Below, one piece after another: positions 53,483 through 63,338 of a stretch of DNA of 64,000 bases. The notes below the pieces were generated by a model, which was not told where the DNA came from, searched no databases, and worked only from the letters and a program-made list of their open reading frames with translations. The position numbers and the translations under genes were made by a program. How positions within the stretch are numbered: the first letter of the stretch is position 1; the number at the start of each line of letters is the position of its first letter. Where the stretch lies: positions 3,100,001 through 3,164,000 of the forward strand of contig NZ_JAUSXN010000001.1 in assembly GCF_030816015.1 (NCBI RefSeq). The letters run 5' to 3'. The stretch is from Pedobacter sp. W3I1. GTDB lineage: Bacteria > Bacteroidota > Bacteroidia > Sphingobacteriales > Sphingobacteriaceae.

Positions 53483-55899
53483 TATAATATGAGTATAGTT
53501 TTTCCTTTCGACTGAATTTTACCGCCGAAGATATCAACGCCTTCTGCAAACCAAGAAAACGTTTCAAGAGGTTGCATTTTACTTTTAAACTGTCCATCCC
53601 AACCCCCATTGGCCAAATCGGCACTCTGATAAACCAGAATTCCCCATTTGTTATATACCTTAAAACTGATCAACTTTTGGATGCCCACCAAAAAGGGATA
53701 CAAGCGGTTATTGGTTTCTTTCTGTGGTGTAAACGCCGTTGGAACGATGATTTTGGGCTGTGGCAAAATTTCAAGATCTATTGGTGCAGAAGCTGTACAG
53801 CCCTTTTCGTTTTGTATCGAAATATAATAAACCCCTGCCCTGTTCACTTTTGTAGGATCAGGCAATGGTCTTTTTAAATCGGTATCTTCAAAATAACCAG
53901 CCTTTACAAACGGGCTGCTCCCTTTGGTTATTTCCTGTGCGGTTAAATCGATCAAACCATTATCAAAAACCGCCTTTGGTTTATGGAGTACGATAGTTGG
54001 TGCGGTATTAAAACTTACTTGTATTTTGCCCGATGTAAAGCAGCCGCCATCATTCGAAGCTTTAACATAGTAGGTTCCTGCTTTTGCAATGGCTTTAGGG
54101 AAAGTAATCTGATTGGTTAATGCCTCATCGTAGAAAAACGAATAACTTAAATGGTCGCCTGATCCACTATAAAGGGCTGGATTGGAAATGTCGACCTTGT
54201 CTGGATAACATGCTGTATCAGGATTTTTGATATGGAGCACTGGCATATCGCTGATGGTTACCTCAATTTTATCGCTAACTGTACATCCATCAGCATTAGT
54301 TGCTTTTACATAATAAGTGCCTGAATGATCGATATGTGATGGATCGGTAATCAAGTTACTTAATTCTGGATCCCTATAAAAACTGTACTTAAAACTTGCA
54401 CAACTACCTGAAAAGAGATTGGCTGAAGTAATATCTACTTTTGCTGGAACGCATACCGGTTTTGGATTGGTCACGTTTAAAACAGGCTTATTTTTTATGC
54501 TTACCTCGATAGAAATAATTTTACTGCACCCCATTTGGTTAGAAAGTTTGATAAAAAATCTTCCTGTTTTATTGATGTGCTGTGGATCTGAAATGACTTG
54601 AGTGGTTGCCTCATCTGCAAAATAAGATCTGGTAATCCCTTCTAAATTGCCAAGGTATAATGCTGCATTTGTAATGTCGACACTCTCCGAATAACAAACC
54701 GCATCAGGATTCTTGCTACTGATGTTTGCCATGTTAAATATCGAAATCTCAATCGGAACTACACTTCCACAACCTTTGTTATTGGTTCCTTTAATATAAA
54801 AAGTTTTGTCAGCTATTATTTTAACCGGACCATTTATCGGCTTGGTTAAATCCTTATCCTCATAAGCCAGGTAAGTAAAACCTTCTGATTTATTAAGAAT
54901 ATATTTCGGATCTAAAAGGTCAATTTCAGCGTCTTGACAAACTACATCTTTCTTTAAGACCTTAAGCTCATAATCTATTCCATGGATTACAGTATTTACT
55001 GTGCTGGGGCAGCCGAAACCTGTATAAGGGACTATATCGAGCAGGATACGCGATCCATCGGCAGGTTTGGGTTTAATATTAATTGATTGCCCAGAGCCAT
55101 ATTTTATTGATCGGTCAGCACTGTACCAATTGTAGGTTTGATAACCACTCGGGCCAGATAAGCTAACTGCATCGGCACTGGCACAATAAGTATTGCCGGT
55201 AACTAAATCTCCATATACATTATTGATATCTACATAGGCATAGCCAAAATGCTGCCCTCTCGAACAATCGGTACTGATAAATTCGATTAGCAATTGTTTG
55301 CCCTGATAGCCTGATAAATTAATGGTTACAGGCGACCAGTCTTTATAAATAACACTTTCGTACTCCGCTGATTTTTTGAAGCCAGGCAATGATGAAGTGG
55401 CTACATATTCAAACGATGCGCATGGAATGTATTCGTTCTTCTCTACATCTTTAATTCTGGCAATAAACCGGGGCTGTTCAAAGGGCTGGTGATCTGGATC
55501 TTCTAAAACAATAGCATATTGGTAGGTTAATGTAAATTCTGGTTGATCTGCCGGAACAGTCATCAGGTACGATATTCCATCAATCTGTGCGCCAGTAACA
55601 TTGTTTCCCAGTTTAACCGAATAGTTTCCGCCAGAAGGTGGGATCAACCGAAAACCACCATAGGGATCTAGCAGATTTTTGTTGTTGATGATCGTATGTC
55701 GACCTGAAATTGGTTTGGACACTTCATTCATTGTAACTACATTCTGATTATTTTCGATTGCAATAGAACCTGCATAGATCTTCCAGTTTTGAAAATTTCC
55801 ATTTTCAAATCCGATATTCTCCGGAGAGAATTGCGCACATAATTTAGATGGCATAACAAGGCTTGCTATGAGCATCATCAAAAACAATCTATTTAACAA
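53482..55899 (-). CDS. Large T9SS-exported adhesin-like protein with gliding-type C-terminal domain
   Basis: An 805-residue secreted protein. A signal peptide ends PSKLCAQ. An N-terminal domain with jelly-roll-like motifs (YSVKLGNNVTGAQIDGI) precedes five repeats of about 80 residues. Each has a pattern like VLHIKNPDTACYPDKVDISN and ends GTYYVKASNDGGC. Repeats one to four keep a Cys pair, while the fifth lost its first Cys. The C-terminus is the type B sorting domain (PTAFTPQKETNNRLYPFLVG, FKVYNKWGILVYQS, GWDGQFKSKMQP, then FSWFAEGVDIFGG). Likely surface-anchored with its PorP partner. Confidence 0.92.
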   Translation of the reverse strand: MLNRLFLMMLIASLVMPSKLCAQFSPENIGFENGNFQNWKIYAGSIAIENNQNVVTMNEVSKPISGRHTIINNKNLLDPYGGFRLIPPSGGNYSVKLGNNVTGAQIDGISYLMTVPADQPEFTLTYQYAIVLEDPDHQPFEQPRFIARIKDVEKNEYIPCASFEYVATSSLPGFKKSAEYESVIYKDWSPVTINLSGYQGKQLLIEFISTDCSRGQHFGYAYVDINNVYGDLVTGNTYCASADAVSLSGPSGYQTYNWYSADRSIKYGSGQSINIKPKPADGSRILLDIVPYTGFGCPSTVNTVIHGIDYELKVLKKDVVCQDAEIDLLDPKYILNKSEGFTYLAYEDKDLTKPINGPVKIIADKTFYIKGTNNKGCGSVVPIEISIFNMANISSKNPDAVCYSESVDITNAALYLGNLEGITRSYFADEATTQVISDPQHINKTGRFFIKLSNQMGCSKIISIEVSIKNKPVLNVTNPKPVCVPAKVDITSANLFSGSCASFKYSFYRDPELSNLITDPSHIDHSGTYYVKATNADGCTVSDKIEVTISDMPVLHIKNPDTACYPDKVDISNPALYSGSGDHLSYSFFYDEALTNQITFPKAIAKAGTYYVKASNDGGCFTSGKIQVSFNTAPTIVLHKPKAVFDNGLIDLTAQEITKGSSPFVKAGYFEDTDLKRPLPDPTKVNRAGVYYISIQNEKGCTASAPIDLEILPQPKIIVPTAFTPQKETNNRLYPFLVGIQKLISFKVYNKWGILVYQSADLANGGWDGQFKSKMQPLETFSWFAEGVDIFGGKIQSKGKTILIL

Positions 55900-56299
55900 C
55901 GGGATGATTTTAAACAGTTATGATATAAAAATATCGTTTTAGTATGTTCGACGCTTCTGTGTCAAACTAAAGTCATGCTTTTTTACACGAAACCGGATAC
56001 TTATAAATGAGTATAACAAACGATAACTTTTACCATATTATAGAACAAAATTCATAATCAATTGATTTTAAGTTTATTAAAATTATCCTACCCTATCCTA
56101 CCATGATTAATAAACTAATTTTGTTTAGATTTTTAGTTGCTAATGAGCTGAGGAAACACCTGTTTTTTACATGAAGTGATTACAAATTATTCATACAATT
56201 GTCATTTATGCGCTTTAGAGTATGTTTAAGCAGTCTTTGGAGTATATAAAAACAAAGACAACTATAATTTGTTAAACTAAATCAATTAAGATTATTATT
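55900..56299. other. 400-bp AT-rich gap, no gene seen
   Basis: Divergent spacer between the T9SS cargo and ohr. It is AT-rich, with ATCCTACCCTATCCTACC near 56085. I see no reading frame or RNA, only presumed promoters. Confidence 0.5.
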
Positions 56300-56710
56300 A
56301 TGGAAAAGCTATATACAGCTGAAGTTACAGCTACTGGAGGAAGAGACGGACACATTAAATCGAGCGATGGAATTTTAGATTTCGATTTAAGAAAACCAAA
56401 AGAACTAGGCGGGCAAGGAGGTGCTACAAATCCGGAAGAACTATTTGCAGCAGCATGGGGCCCTTGTTATTTAGGGGCTTTAGGCTTAGTTGCCGAACGC
56501 GAAGGTGTTGATATTAGTGAAGCTAATGTGAAAGTATTGGTTTCGTTTAATAAAGATGGTAATGCATTTGTGCTCTCTGCAGACCTTGATGTACACATTC
56601 CTGGTATTTCGCATGAGGAAGCACAGGCTTTGGCTGATAAAGCACACAGAGCCTGTCCATATTCTAAAGCAACCAGAGGAAATATCGAAGTAAGAGTTAC
56701 TGCTGTTTAA
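56300..56710 (+). CDS. ohr: Organic hydroperoxide resistance protein (Ohr, OsmC family)
   Basis: A 136-residue cytoplasmic thiol peroxidase that reduces organic hydroperoxides. Both catalytic cysteines are present: Cys56 in AAAWGPCYLGAL and Cys119 in HRACPYSKATRGN. The N-terminus MEKLYTAEVTATGGRDGHIK is typical of Ohr rather than OsmC. No OhrR-type regulator is adjacent. It converges on bioB with a shared terminator. Confidence 0.94.
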   Translation: MEKLYTAEVTATGGRDGHIKSSDGILDFDLRKPKELGGQGGATNPEELFAAAWGPCYLGALGLVAEREGVDISEANVKVLVSFNKDGNAFVLSADLDVHIPGISHEEAQALADKAHRACPYSKATRGNIEVRVTAV

Positions 56711-56731
56711 TGTGAAGTTAGATGGTGTGAA

Positions 56732-56751
56732 GTCAGATGTTACCATCTGGC
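56732..56751. repeat. Family C palindrome, copy 1
   Basis: GTCAGATG-TTAC-CATCTGGC, with a wobble pair. Related to the copies at 56774 and 63475. Confidence 0.55.
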
Positions 56752-56773
56752 TATTAAAATAGGCTTCAACTTA

Positions 56774-56797
56774 GTGTCAGATAGAAATATCTGACAC
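56774..56797. repeat. Family C palindrome, copy 2
   Basis: Perfect stem GTGTCAGATA-GAAA-TATCTGACAC. It is 22 bp from copy 1 and precedes the ohr/bioB terminator. Confidence 0.7.
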
Positions 56798-56809
56798 CAC
56801 TAAATTAAC

Positions 56810-56842
56810 AAAAAAGTCCCGATTTCTGGTCGGGACTTTTTT
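56810..56842. terminator. Bidirectional terminator between ohr and bioB
   Basis: Stem AAAAAAGTCCCGA with TCGGGACTTTTTT, loop TTTCTGG. It has T-tracts both ways. Confidence 0.9.
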
Positions 56843-56861
56843 GTTAGTTTATGTTTTTTGA

Positions 56862-57865
56862 TTATACGGCTTCCTGTTCAATCCTTGTATTTGCTGGTCT
56901 GCCATTTTTAAAAGCATCGCGGGTTTTTAGTCCTAACAATTCAAACATGGCCATATCATCGACAAATGCAGGGTTTGGCGTAGTTAGTAATTTATCGCCT
57001 GCGAAAATAGAACTTGCACCGGCCATAAAGCAAAAAGCCTGTTCCAGCGTACTCATTTCATTTCTACCCGCTGATAAACGTACCACTGAGTTTGGCATTA
57101 CGATACGTGCTGTAGCAATCATCCTTACCATATCCCAGATTGGAACACGTGGCTGATTTTCTAAAGGCGTACCTTTTACGGGTACCAAAGCATTAACGGG
57201 AACTGATTCAGGGTGCTTTTCCATGTTTGATAAAGTCTGCAACATCGAAACACGGTCTTCTACCGTTTCGCCTAAACCAATAATACCACCACTACATACC
57301 GTTAATTTGGCTTTACGTACATTTTTAATGGTATTTAATCGATCATCGTAAGTTCTGGTGGAGATAATGCGTTTGTAATCATCTTCAGAAGTATCGATGT
57401 TGTGGTTATAGGCATATAAACCAGCATCAGCTAAACGTTGTGCCTGGTTTTCGGTAAGCATGCCTAAAGTACAGCAAACTTCCATATCCATATATCATTT
57501 ACGGCCTTAACCATTTCAATTACACGATCAAAATCGCGGTTATCGCGTACTTCCCGCCATGCAGCGCCCATACATAAACGTGATGCTCCACCCTCTTTTG
57601 CTTTAACGGCAGCACTAACCACCTGGCCAACCTGCATTAGCGGTTGTACTTCCAAATCGGTATGGTAACGGGCAGCTTGAGGACAATAACTGCAATCTTC
57701 GGCACAGCCACCGGTTTTAATCGAAATTAATGAACTTACCTGGACCTCATTATAATCTTTATTTTCTCTGTGAATGGTTGCGGCTTCGTAAACCAGATCT
57801 AAAAACGGTCTGTTATAAATTTCGTATATTTCTTCTTTTGTCCAATCGTGTCTTGTTTTTTGCAT
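56862..57865 (-). pseudogene. bioB: Biotin synthase, frameshifted
   Basis: Radical SAM enzyme for the last step of biotin synthesis. The N-terminal part (57865 down to ~57491) has the cluster-binding CAEDCSYC (Cys54, 58, 61) and runs out of frame after IEMVKAVND. The C-terminal part continues in another frame from [18 protein letters not shown] to the stop at 56862. Two extra bases in the ATATAT tract at ~57491-57496 would explain the break; restoring them gives the natural VKAVNDMDMEVCC. Either an assembly error or a real loss. As read the protein is truncated. Confidence 0.9.
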
Positions 57866-57974
57866 CGGGATCAGATTTTACAGATTTTAATTTATGTAGT
57901 CTTAGTTAAATTAACAGGTGCTCAATTAGTTTGCAAGCATTAAATCTTGGTATCCTAAATCAAGTAAATCCTGA

Positions 57975-59324
57975 TTATAGTAAAAGTTTGCTGGCCAATC
58001 CTAAAATTAATAGGAAACCAAAAACATCGGTAAAAGTAGTAATAATTATAGATGATGCAATGGCAGGATCGATACCTACGCGTTTTAAAATAAGTGGAAT
58101 ACCCGCGCCAGTGATACCCGCAATAACCAAATTACCCGTCATAGCCAGGAAGATAACTAAACCGAGCATTGGGTTTCCATCAAAAAAGAAGGCAAAAATA
58201 AAGACAATTAATCCGTTAGCTGCACCATTAATTAAACCAACGGTAAACTCTTTCAAAACGGTCCGATAAGCTTGCTTGTCCGTTAAATCATATAGCGAAA
58301 TACGCCTTACCGTTACCGCAAGCGCCTGGGTAGCAGCATTTCCACCCATCCCGGCAATAATAGTCATATAAGCTGCTAAAGAAGGAATTAGTTTAATCGT
58401 CGGGTCGAAATAACGCACAACTGATGATGCCAGGAAAGCAGTACCGAGGTTGATAATTAACCAGGGTAAACGCGATTTTACTGCTTCTACCCAGTTACCA
58501 CTCAATTCCTCATCTTCCGATACCCCTGAAATTTTTAAGATATCTTCTGTGCTTTCCGCTTCCATTACATCAATCACATCATCGAAAGTTACTCTACCAA
58601 GCAATTTCTGGTGATCATCTATTACCGGAATACTGGTTAAGTTATACTGCGAAATCAGGTTGGCCACTTCTTCCTGATCGGTGTCAGGATGTACATAAAC
58701 GGCATCGACCTTAACCAACTCCGTTATCTTGGCGTTGTGTTTTGCTTTAATGATGTCTTTTAACGAAACTATACCTTTAAAAATTTCCTCATCATCAACC
58801 ACGTAAATGGTATAAAACTCTTCCATTTCTTCGCTCTGGCGAATAATCTCGTCAATTGCATCTTTTTTGGTGAGGTTAATGTTTACACAAATCAGTTCTG
58901 TATTCATCAAACCACCTGCGGTTTTTTCGTCGTAGGTTAAAAGGTTTCGGATTTCTGAAGCGTGGTCCTCAGTAAGATCTTCCAGGATCTCTTTTTGCTC
59001 GTGGTCCTCTAACTGAGAAATGATATCCGTCGCATCATCATAATCCAGTTCCTCAACAATTTCGGTACGTTTATCGGGATGGAGTTCAAAGAGCAAGTCT
59101 TCCGGGTGAGATTCTTCATCCATCTCAGAAATAATCTCGGAAGCTATTTCTGCAGGAAGCAGGTTGATAATGTGCCTTTGCTCGGATTTGTCTAAACGTT
59201 CGAACAGAATTGCAATTTCTGAGGCATGATATTCCTTTAAAACTATTTTTAAAGTTTCATCGCCAGCTAAAATTGCATTTTTAACCTTGAGTACGTCGCT
59301 TTTATCTATTTCGAATGACTGCAT
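57975..59324 (-). CDS. mgtE: Magnesium transporter MgtE
   Basis: A 449-residue Mg2+ channel. An N-terminal superhelical domain is rich in acidic residues (EIVEELDYDDATDIISQLED). A CBS pair follows (VSLKDIIKAKHNAKITELV, LTSIPVIDDHQKLLGRVTFDD). Five helices end the protein (MTIIAGMGGNAATQALAVTV, IPLILKRVGIDPAIASS). The CBS and N-domain sense cytoplasmic Mg2+. A second Mg transporter (CorA type) lies 335 bp upstream on the same strand. Confidence 0.94.
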   Translation of the reverse strand: MQSFEIDKSDVLKVKNAILAGDETLKIVLKEYHASEIAILFERLDKSEQRHIINLLPAEIASEIISEMDEESHPEDLLFELHPDKRTEIVEELDYDDATDIISQLEDHEQKEILEDLTEDHASEIRNLLTYDEKTAGGLMNTELICVNINLTKKDAIDEIIRQSEEMEEFYTIYVVDDEEIFKGIVSLKDIIKAKHNAKITELVKVDAVYVHPDTDQEEVANLISQYNLTSIPVIDDHQKLLGRVTFDDVIDVMEAESTEDILKISGVSEDEELSGNWVEAVKSRLPWLIINLGTAFLASSVVRYFDPTIKLIPSLAAYMTIIAGMGGNAATQALAVTVRRISLYDLTDKQAYRTVLKEFTVGLINGAANGLIVFIFAFFFDGNPMLGLVIFLAMTGNLVIAGITGAGIPLILKRVGIDPAIASSIIITTFTDVFGFLLILGLASKLLL

Positions 59325-59659
59325 CTATAACCTAACCAAAAACGCCCTAAAGCTACAAATATTAAAAATTGATTTTAGAACCTATTCAAATTTATTCCAA
59401 TCTCTTTATTTATCCTACTGAATAGTAATTATTCATTTAGAGTCAAATAATTAGCCTACTAACATAGTCATTTTGTGGATTAATTTATTTTTAAAAAAAC
59501 AACAAATAATAGAGAATTTAGGCCCAAAACTCACCTCTAGTTACCGTCATTTCGAGCGCAGTGAAACGCAGCCGAGAAATCTGTCTAGATAGATCTCTCC
59601 ATTTCGCGACGCTTCAGTCGAGATGACGATTTTTCTATCGAAATTTTTTATGTCAAATA
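59325..59659. other. 335-bp gap with one repeat
   Basis: The gap between corA and mgtE. Apart from the family A repeat at 59545-59628 it is AT-rich, with no gene seen. Confidence 0.5.
59545..59628. repeat. Family A inverted repeat
   Basis: Arms CGTCATTTCGAGCGCAGTGA and GCTTCAGTCGAGATGACG enclose GAGAAATCTGTCTAGATAGA and TCTCTCC. This is a complete copy. Confidence 0.75.
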
Positions 59660-60781
59660 TTATTTAAACCAACCTTTGCGCCAAAAATAAATTACCTGAA
59701 GAACCGCAATCACAGCCATTACAATCCATGTATACAAATAACCATGCTCGGCGTACAATTCGGGCATATTATCTTTCAGTATTTTTCCGGTTGTAGGGTC
59801 TTCCCTACTAAAATTCATCCCGTAAATTCCTGCAATAAAGGTTAATGGAATAAATATGGACGAAATGATGGTCAAAACCTTCATGATCTCGTTCATCCGG
59901 TTGCTGATGATCGATAAATTCATATCAATATTGGCAGACGCAATCTCTTTTAGTGATTCTATAAAATCAATGATCTGGATGCAATGATCGTAAGCATCTT
60001 TCATGTAGGTTTTAGTCAGGTCGGATATCAATGGACTATCGGTACGGATAATATCGTTCAGTTTATCTCTTTCTGGCCAGGCTACTTTTCTAATTGTAAT
60101 CAGTGATCTTTTAATGGCTTGCGTATCGTACATAATTCTCCGGTCGGGATGGTCGTAAAGGCGGTCTTCGATTGCATCCAACTCTTCACCCCAAAAATTT
60201 AATAAGGTAAAATAGTTATCTACAATTACATCCATTATGGCATACATTAAATAACTGCTTCCGCCAATGCGAATGTTGCCCTTCCCTATTTCCAAACGCT
60301 TTCTTACGGGCTCGAAACAATCGGCATAAGTTTCCTGAAAGGTAATTAAAGTGCGTTCAGACAAAATAAAAGAGATCTGATCATTGTTTAAAACATTTTC
60401 CTCACCTAAAAACAGGTGCCTGCTTACCGCGAAAATATAGGTATCGTTATCATATTCATCCAATTTAGGGCGCTGATAAGAACTGGTGATATCTTCCAGA
60501 ACAAGCCTGCTGATGTCTAATTTTGAATATAATGTTTCAAATATGTTCGGATCGGCCAGACCTTTAATATCAAACCAATAACAGAAATCTTTATTCTCAA
60601 TTAGCTTATCAATGTTATTGATGTTCTCCAGCTCTACTTTTTTATAACTCTTATCATTATAAATATGAAGTACGATTAATGGTTTTAACGCTTCTTCATC
60701 AATAGCATATAAACCCGGACTGGTACCTGGGGCAGGAACTTTATAGTGCTTATGGCGGTTACGCGGCTTGTTTTTTCCCAT
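59660..60781 (-). CDS. corA: CorA-family Mg2+/Co2+ transporter
   Basis: A 373-residue inner-membrane transporter. The long soluble N-terminal funnel holds FCYWFDIKGLAD and VLEDITSSYQRPKLDEYD. Two C-terminal helices carry the selectivity motif GMN in FIAGIYGMNFSRED. It is 3 bp after the WbqC-like gene on the same strand. With mgtE downstream, this locus holds both main kinds of Mg transporter. Confidence 0.94.
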   Translation of the reverse strand: MGKNKPRNRHKHYKVPAPGTSPGLYAIDEEALKPLIVLHIYNDKSYKKVELENINNIDKLIENKDFCYWFDIKGLADPNIFETLYSKLDISRLVLEDITSSYQRPKLDEYDNDTYIFAVSRHLFLGEENVLNNDQISFILSERTLITFQETYADCFEPVRKRLEIGKGNIRIGGSSYLMYAIMDVIVDNYFTLLNFWGEELDAIEDRLYDHPDRRIMYDTQAIKRSLITIRKVAWPERDKLNDIIRTDSPLISDLTKTYMKDAYDHCIQIIDFIESLKEIASANIDMNLSIISNRMNEIMKVLTIISSIFIPLTFIAGIYGMNFSREDPTTGKILKDNMPELYAEHGYLYTWIVMAVIAVLQVIYFWRKGWFK

Positions 60782-60784
60782 ATA

Positions 60785-61396
60785 TTACAAATATAACCGG
60801 GCCTGAGGACCCTGATTAAATAACAGATCAACAATGCTTAAGTTGGGTAAAAATTGATGTCTATCTTCAAAAACCTGATAATATGGCTTATTGTTTACAA
60901 TATCTTCGTCTTTTTTAGGGTTCATGATGGTACGAAAATCCAGCTCTGGAGCGATATCATCAAAATACTCGGGGGTTACTTCGAAGCGTTTGTTCAGCTT
61001 TAATTTTTTGCTTAGCCATTCTACCAGTTCGAGGTTATAATCGAAAAGGAATTCAAATTTTTGATTATAAAACCGCGAAAGTTCATCTTCGTAAAACTCA
61101 AAATAGGCCGAACTTCTATAACAGCTTTCCAAGCTCAGCCAATGTAATCGTTGCCATTTAAAATCATAACTAATCCGCACATCCTTCATTTGCGTATGTG
61201 TTTTTGAACCTTTAACTACCGGAACGGTAATATCCAGTTTTCCATTAGGCGAATAAATACTGGCCCTGTTACGGTAAGTTTGCTTGGCTAAATGCTCATG
61301 TTTTTCGATTAAAAAATCCTCTCCAAGTTTTTGTAATAGACTAAAATAGCCCACTGGTGGAAGATAAAATAATGGAAGTATAGCTGTATTCTGCAT
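60785..61396 (-). CDS. WbqC-family protein
   Basis: A 203-residue protein of the WbqC-like family. It starts MQNTAILPLFYLPPVGYFSL, near the family's early motif, with later blocks RNRASIYSPNGKLDITVPVV, KGSKTHTQMKDVRISYDFKW and QRLHWLSLESCYRSSAYFEF. Family members occur in O-antigen and polysaccharide loci. It is upstream of corA, with 3 bp between. It is divergent from the acyltransferase gene. Biochemical activity is unproven. Confidence 0.87.
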   Translation of the reverse strand: MQNTAILPLFYLPPVGYFSLLQKLGEDFLIEKHEHLAKQTYRNRASIYSPNGKLDITVPVVKGSKTHTQMKDVRISYDFKWQRLHWLSLESCYRSSAYFEFYEDELSRFYNQKFEFLFDYNLELVEWLSKKLKLNKRFEVTPEYFDDIAPELDFRTIMNPKKDEDIVNNKPYYQVFEDRHQFLPNLSIVDLLFNQGPQARLYL

Positions 61397-61435
61397 TGGA
61401 AAATTTATGTTTGTAGTTGAAACGTTTTAAAAATA

Positions 61436-62311
61436 ATGATTAAAAGAGGGATTGCGCACGTTGGCGTATTTTTTTTATACCTGTTATCGCTGCTGCTGCC
61501 TTTGTCTTTGCTCTTTTTTTTTGCAAGATTACTATATTATCTGCTTTATTACATAATAGGCTATAGAAAAAAAGTTGTCAGACAGAATTTAACACAATCC
61601 TTTCCTGAAAAATCACTCACCGAAATTAAGACTATTGAGAAAAAATTTTTTCTGTATCTGGCCGAACTCATTTTCGAAATTATTAAAATGACCAGCATTT
61701 CGAGGGCTGAAACTTTAAAACGGGTAAAATTTACGGGTTTGGAGCAACTGGAAACTCATTTTAAAGCGGGAGAAAGTGTACTTGCCTGTACCGGCCATTA
61801 CGGCAACTGGGAATTGGGCACTTTAGCTTTAGGACTTAGTATCTCTGCCAAAACCATGGTCATTTATAAACCCATTAACAACAAAATTTTTGAAACCTGG
61901 TTTGATTGTATGCGTACCAAATATGGTAATGTTTTCATTGCCATGCGACAAACGCTACGCGGTATGGCCACCTATAAAAATGAACCTACACTTTTGTGTT
62001 TTGCTAGCGATCAATCTCCCACAAGAGAAGAAACCAAATATTTTGTAAATTTTTTACACCAACAGACTGCTGCGCTTTTGGGCGTAGAAAAAATAGCAAA
62101 ATCTACTAAAAGACCGATATACTATTTTAAAGTCAGCGTAGTAAAAAAAGGTTATTACCATGTAGAAGTTTTGCCTATGTGCCTCGATCCAGCTAAAATG
62201 GATGAGTTCGCGATTACGAATCTGCACTTTAAGTTTTTAGAAGATATTATTAAAGAACAGCCTCAATATTGGCTTTGGAGCCATAAACGCTGGAAATTTA
62301 AACCCGAATAA
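61436..62311 (+). CDS. Lipid A acyltransferase (LpxL/HtrB-like)
   Basis: A 291-residue inner-membrane acyltransferase that adds a secondary acyl chain to lipid A. A hydrophobic N-terminal anchor (LLYLLSLLLPLSLLFFF-like) precedes the catalytic HX4E motif in CTGHYGNWELG (His121, Glu126). The C-terminal FASDQSPTREETKYFVNFL and WLWSHKRWKF are typical. It lies 5 bp before the glycosyltransferase gene, so the two probably share a transcript for envelope building. Confidence 0.93.
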   Translation: MIKRGIAHVGVFFLYLLSLLLPLSLLFFFARLLYYLLYYIIGYRKKVVRQNLTQSFPEKSLTEIKTIEKKFFLYLAELIFEIIKMTSISRAETLKRVKFTGLEQLETHFKAGESVLACTGHYGNWELGTLALGLSISAKTMVIYKPINNKIFETWFDCMRTKYGNVFIAMRQTLRGMATYKNEPTLLCFASDQSPTREETKYFVNFLHQQTAALLGVEKIAKSTKRPIYYFKVSVVKKGYYHVEVLPMCLDPAKMDEFAITNLHFKFLEDIIKEQPQYWLWSHKRWKFKPE

Positions 62312-62316
62312 AAAGA

Positions 62317-63330
62317 ATGAACCCATCAGTAGCCGTTGTAATTTTAAACTGGAATGGAAAAGCATATTTAAAGCAATTTTTACCCGTAATTTTGCTTTCA
62401 GAGTATGATAATCTGCAAATTGTGGTTGGCGATAATGCCTCCACCGACGATTCTGTTTCATTTTTACAAGAAAACTTTCCTACCGTTAAAATTATCCGGA
62501 ACGACCAGAATTACGGTTTTGCAGGAGGGTACAACAAGGTTTTAGAACGTGTTGAGGCTGATTATTTTATCTTGCTCAATTCTGATGTGGAGGTAACTTC
62601 CAATTGGATAAAGCCGGTAATTGATTTGATGGAAAGCGATGCACAGATTGCAGCAGCGCAACCTAAAATTAAATGGCAGTTAAACAAAAAACAGTTTGAG
62701 TATGCAGGTGCAGCCGGAGGTTATCTGGATATCTATTCTTTTCCTTTCTGTCGCGGCAGGCTGTTTAATGTATATGAGTTTGATAATGATCAGTACAATG
62801 ATACAACAGAAGTTTTTTGGGCAAGTGGGGCGGCATTTTTTATTAAAAGTAAATGCTGGGAAGAAGCCGGAGGTTTAGATGCCGATCTTTTTGCACATAT
62901 GGAGGAGATAGATCTTTGCTGGCGTTTAAAGAACCTCAATTACAAGATTATGTACTGCCCGGATGCCGAAGTTTACCATGTAGGCGGTGGAACATTGCAA
63001 ACAGAGAATCCCTTTAAAACCTATCTTAATTTTAGAAACAACCTAATCATCATGCAGAAAAATCTTCCTGCTGGCGATGCCATTTTCCGAATTACGATCA
63101 GATTTTTTATTGATTTTATTGCATGGTGGCACTTTTTGCTAACCGGAAAGTCTAAATTTACAATGGCGGTGAGCAAAGGCCACTGGCATTTTCTTAAATC
63201 GCTTTCAAAAACAAGCAAAAAGCGAAAAGCCGTTCAAAAAGCATATAGTCAACATACAGGAGTATACAACAATAGCATTGTTTGGGCATTTTTTATTAAG
63301 AAGATTAAATATTTCTCGAATTTGAAGTAA
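62317..63330 (+). CDS. Glycosyltransferase family 2
   Basis: A 337-residue GT-A fold sugar transferase. The start NPSVAVVILNWNGKAYLKQF and the block VVGDNASTDDSVSFL lead to the DxD-like FILLNSDVEV. The later EEIDLCWRLKNLNYKIMYCP is the family's acceptor-side motif. The C-terminus has a short hydrophobic segment (FFIDFIAWWHFLL). It resembles rhamnosyltransferase-like enzymes of surface polysaccharide synthesis. Donor and acceptor are unknown. It follows the LpxL-like gene. Confidence 0.9.
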   Translation: MNPSVAVVILNWNGKAYLKQFLPVILLSEYDNLQIVVGDNASTDDSVSFLQENFPTVKIIRNDQNYGFAGGYNKVLERVEADYFILLNSDVEVTSNWIKPVIDLMESDAQIAAAQPKIKWQLNKKQFEYAGAAGGYLDIYSFPFCRGRLFNVYEFDNDQYNDTTEVFWASGAAFFIKSKCWEEAGGLDADLFAHMEEIDLCWRLKNLNYKIMYCPDAEVYHVGGGTLQTENPFKTYLNFRNNLIIMQKNLPAGDAIFRITIRFFIDFIAWWHFLLTGKSKFTMAVSKGHWHFLKSLSKTSKKRKAVQKAYSQHTGVYNNSIVWAFFIKKIKYFSNLK

Positions 63331-63338
63331 GAACCTTG

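Noticed and set aside
56862..57865. Programmed ribosomal frameshift in bioB
   Set aside because: No slippery heptamer or downstream structure stands out and bioB is not known to use frameshifting. A 2-base insertion explains it better.
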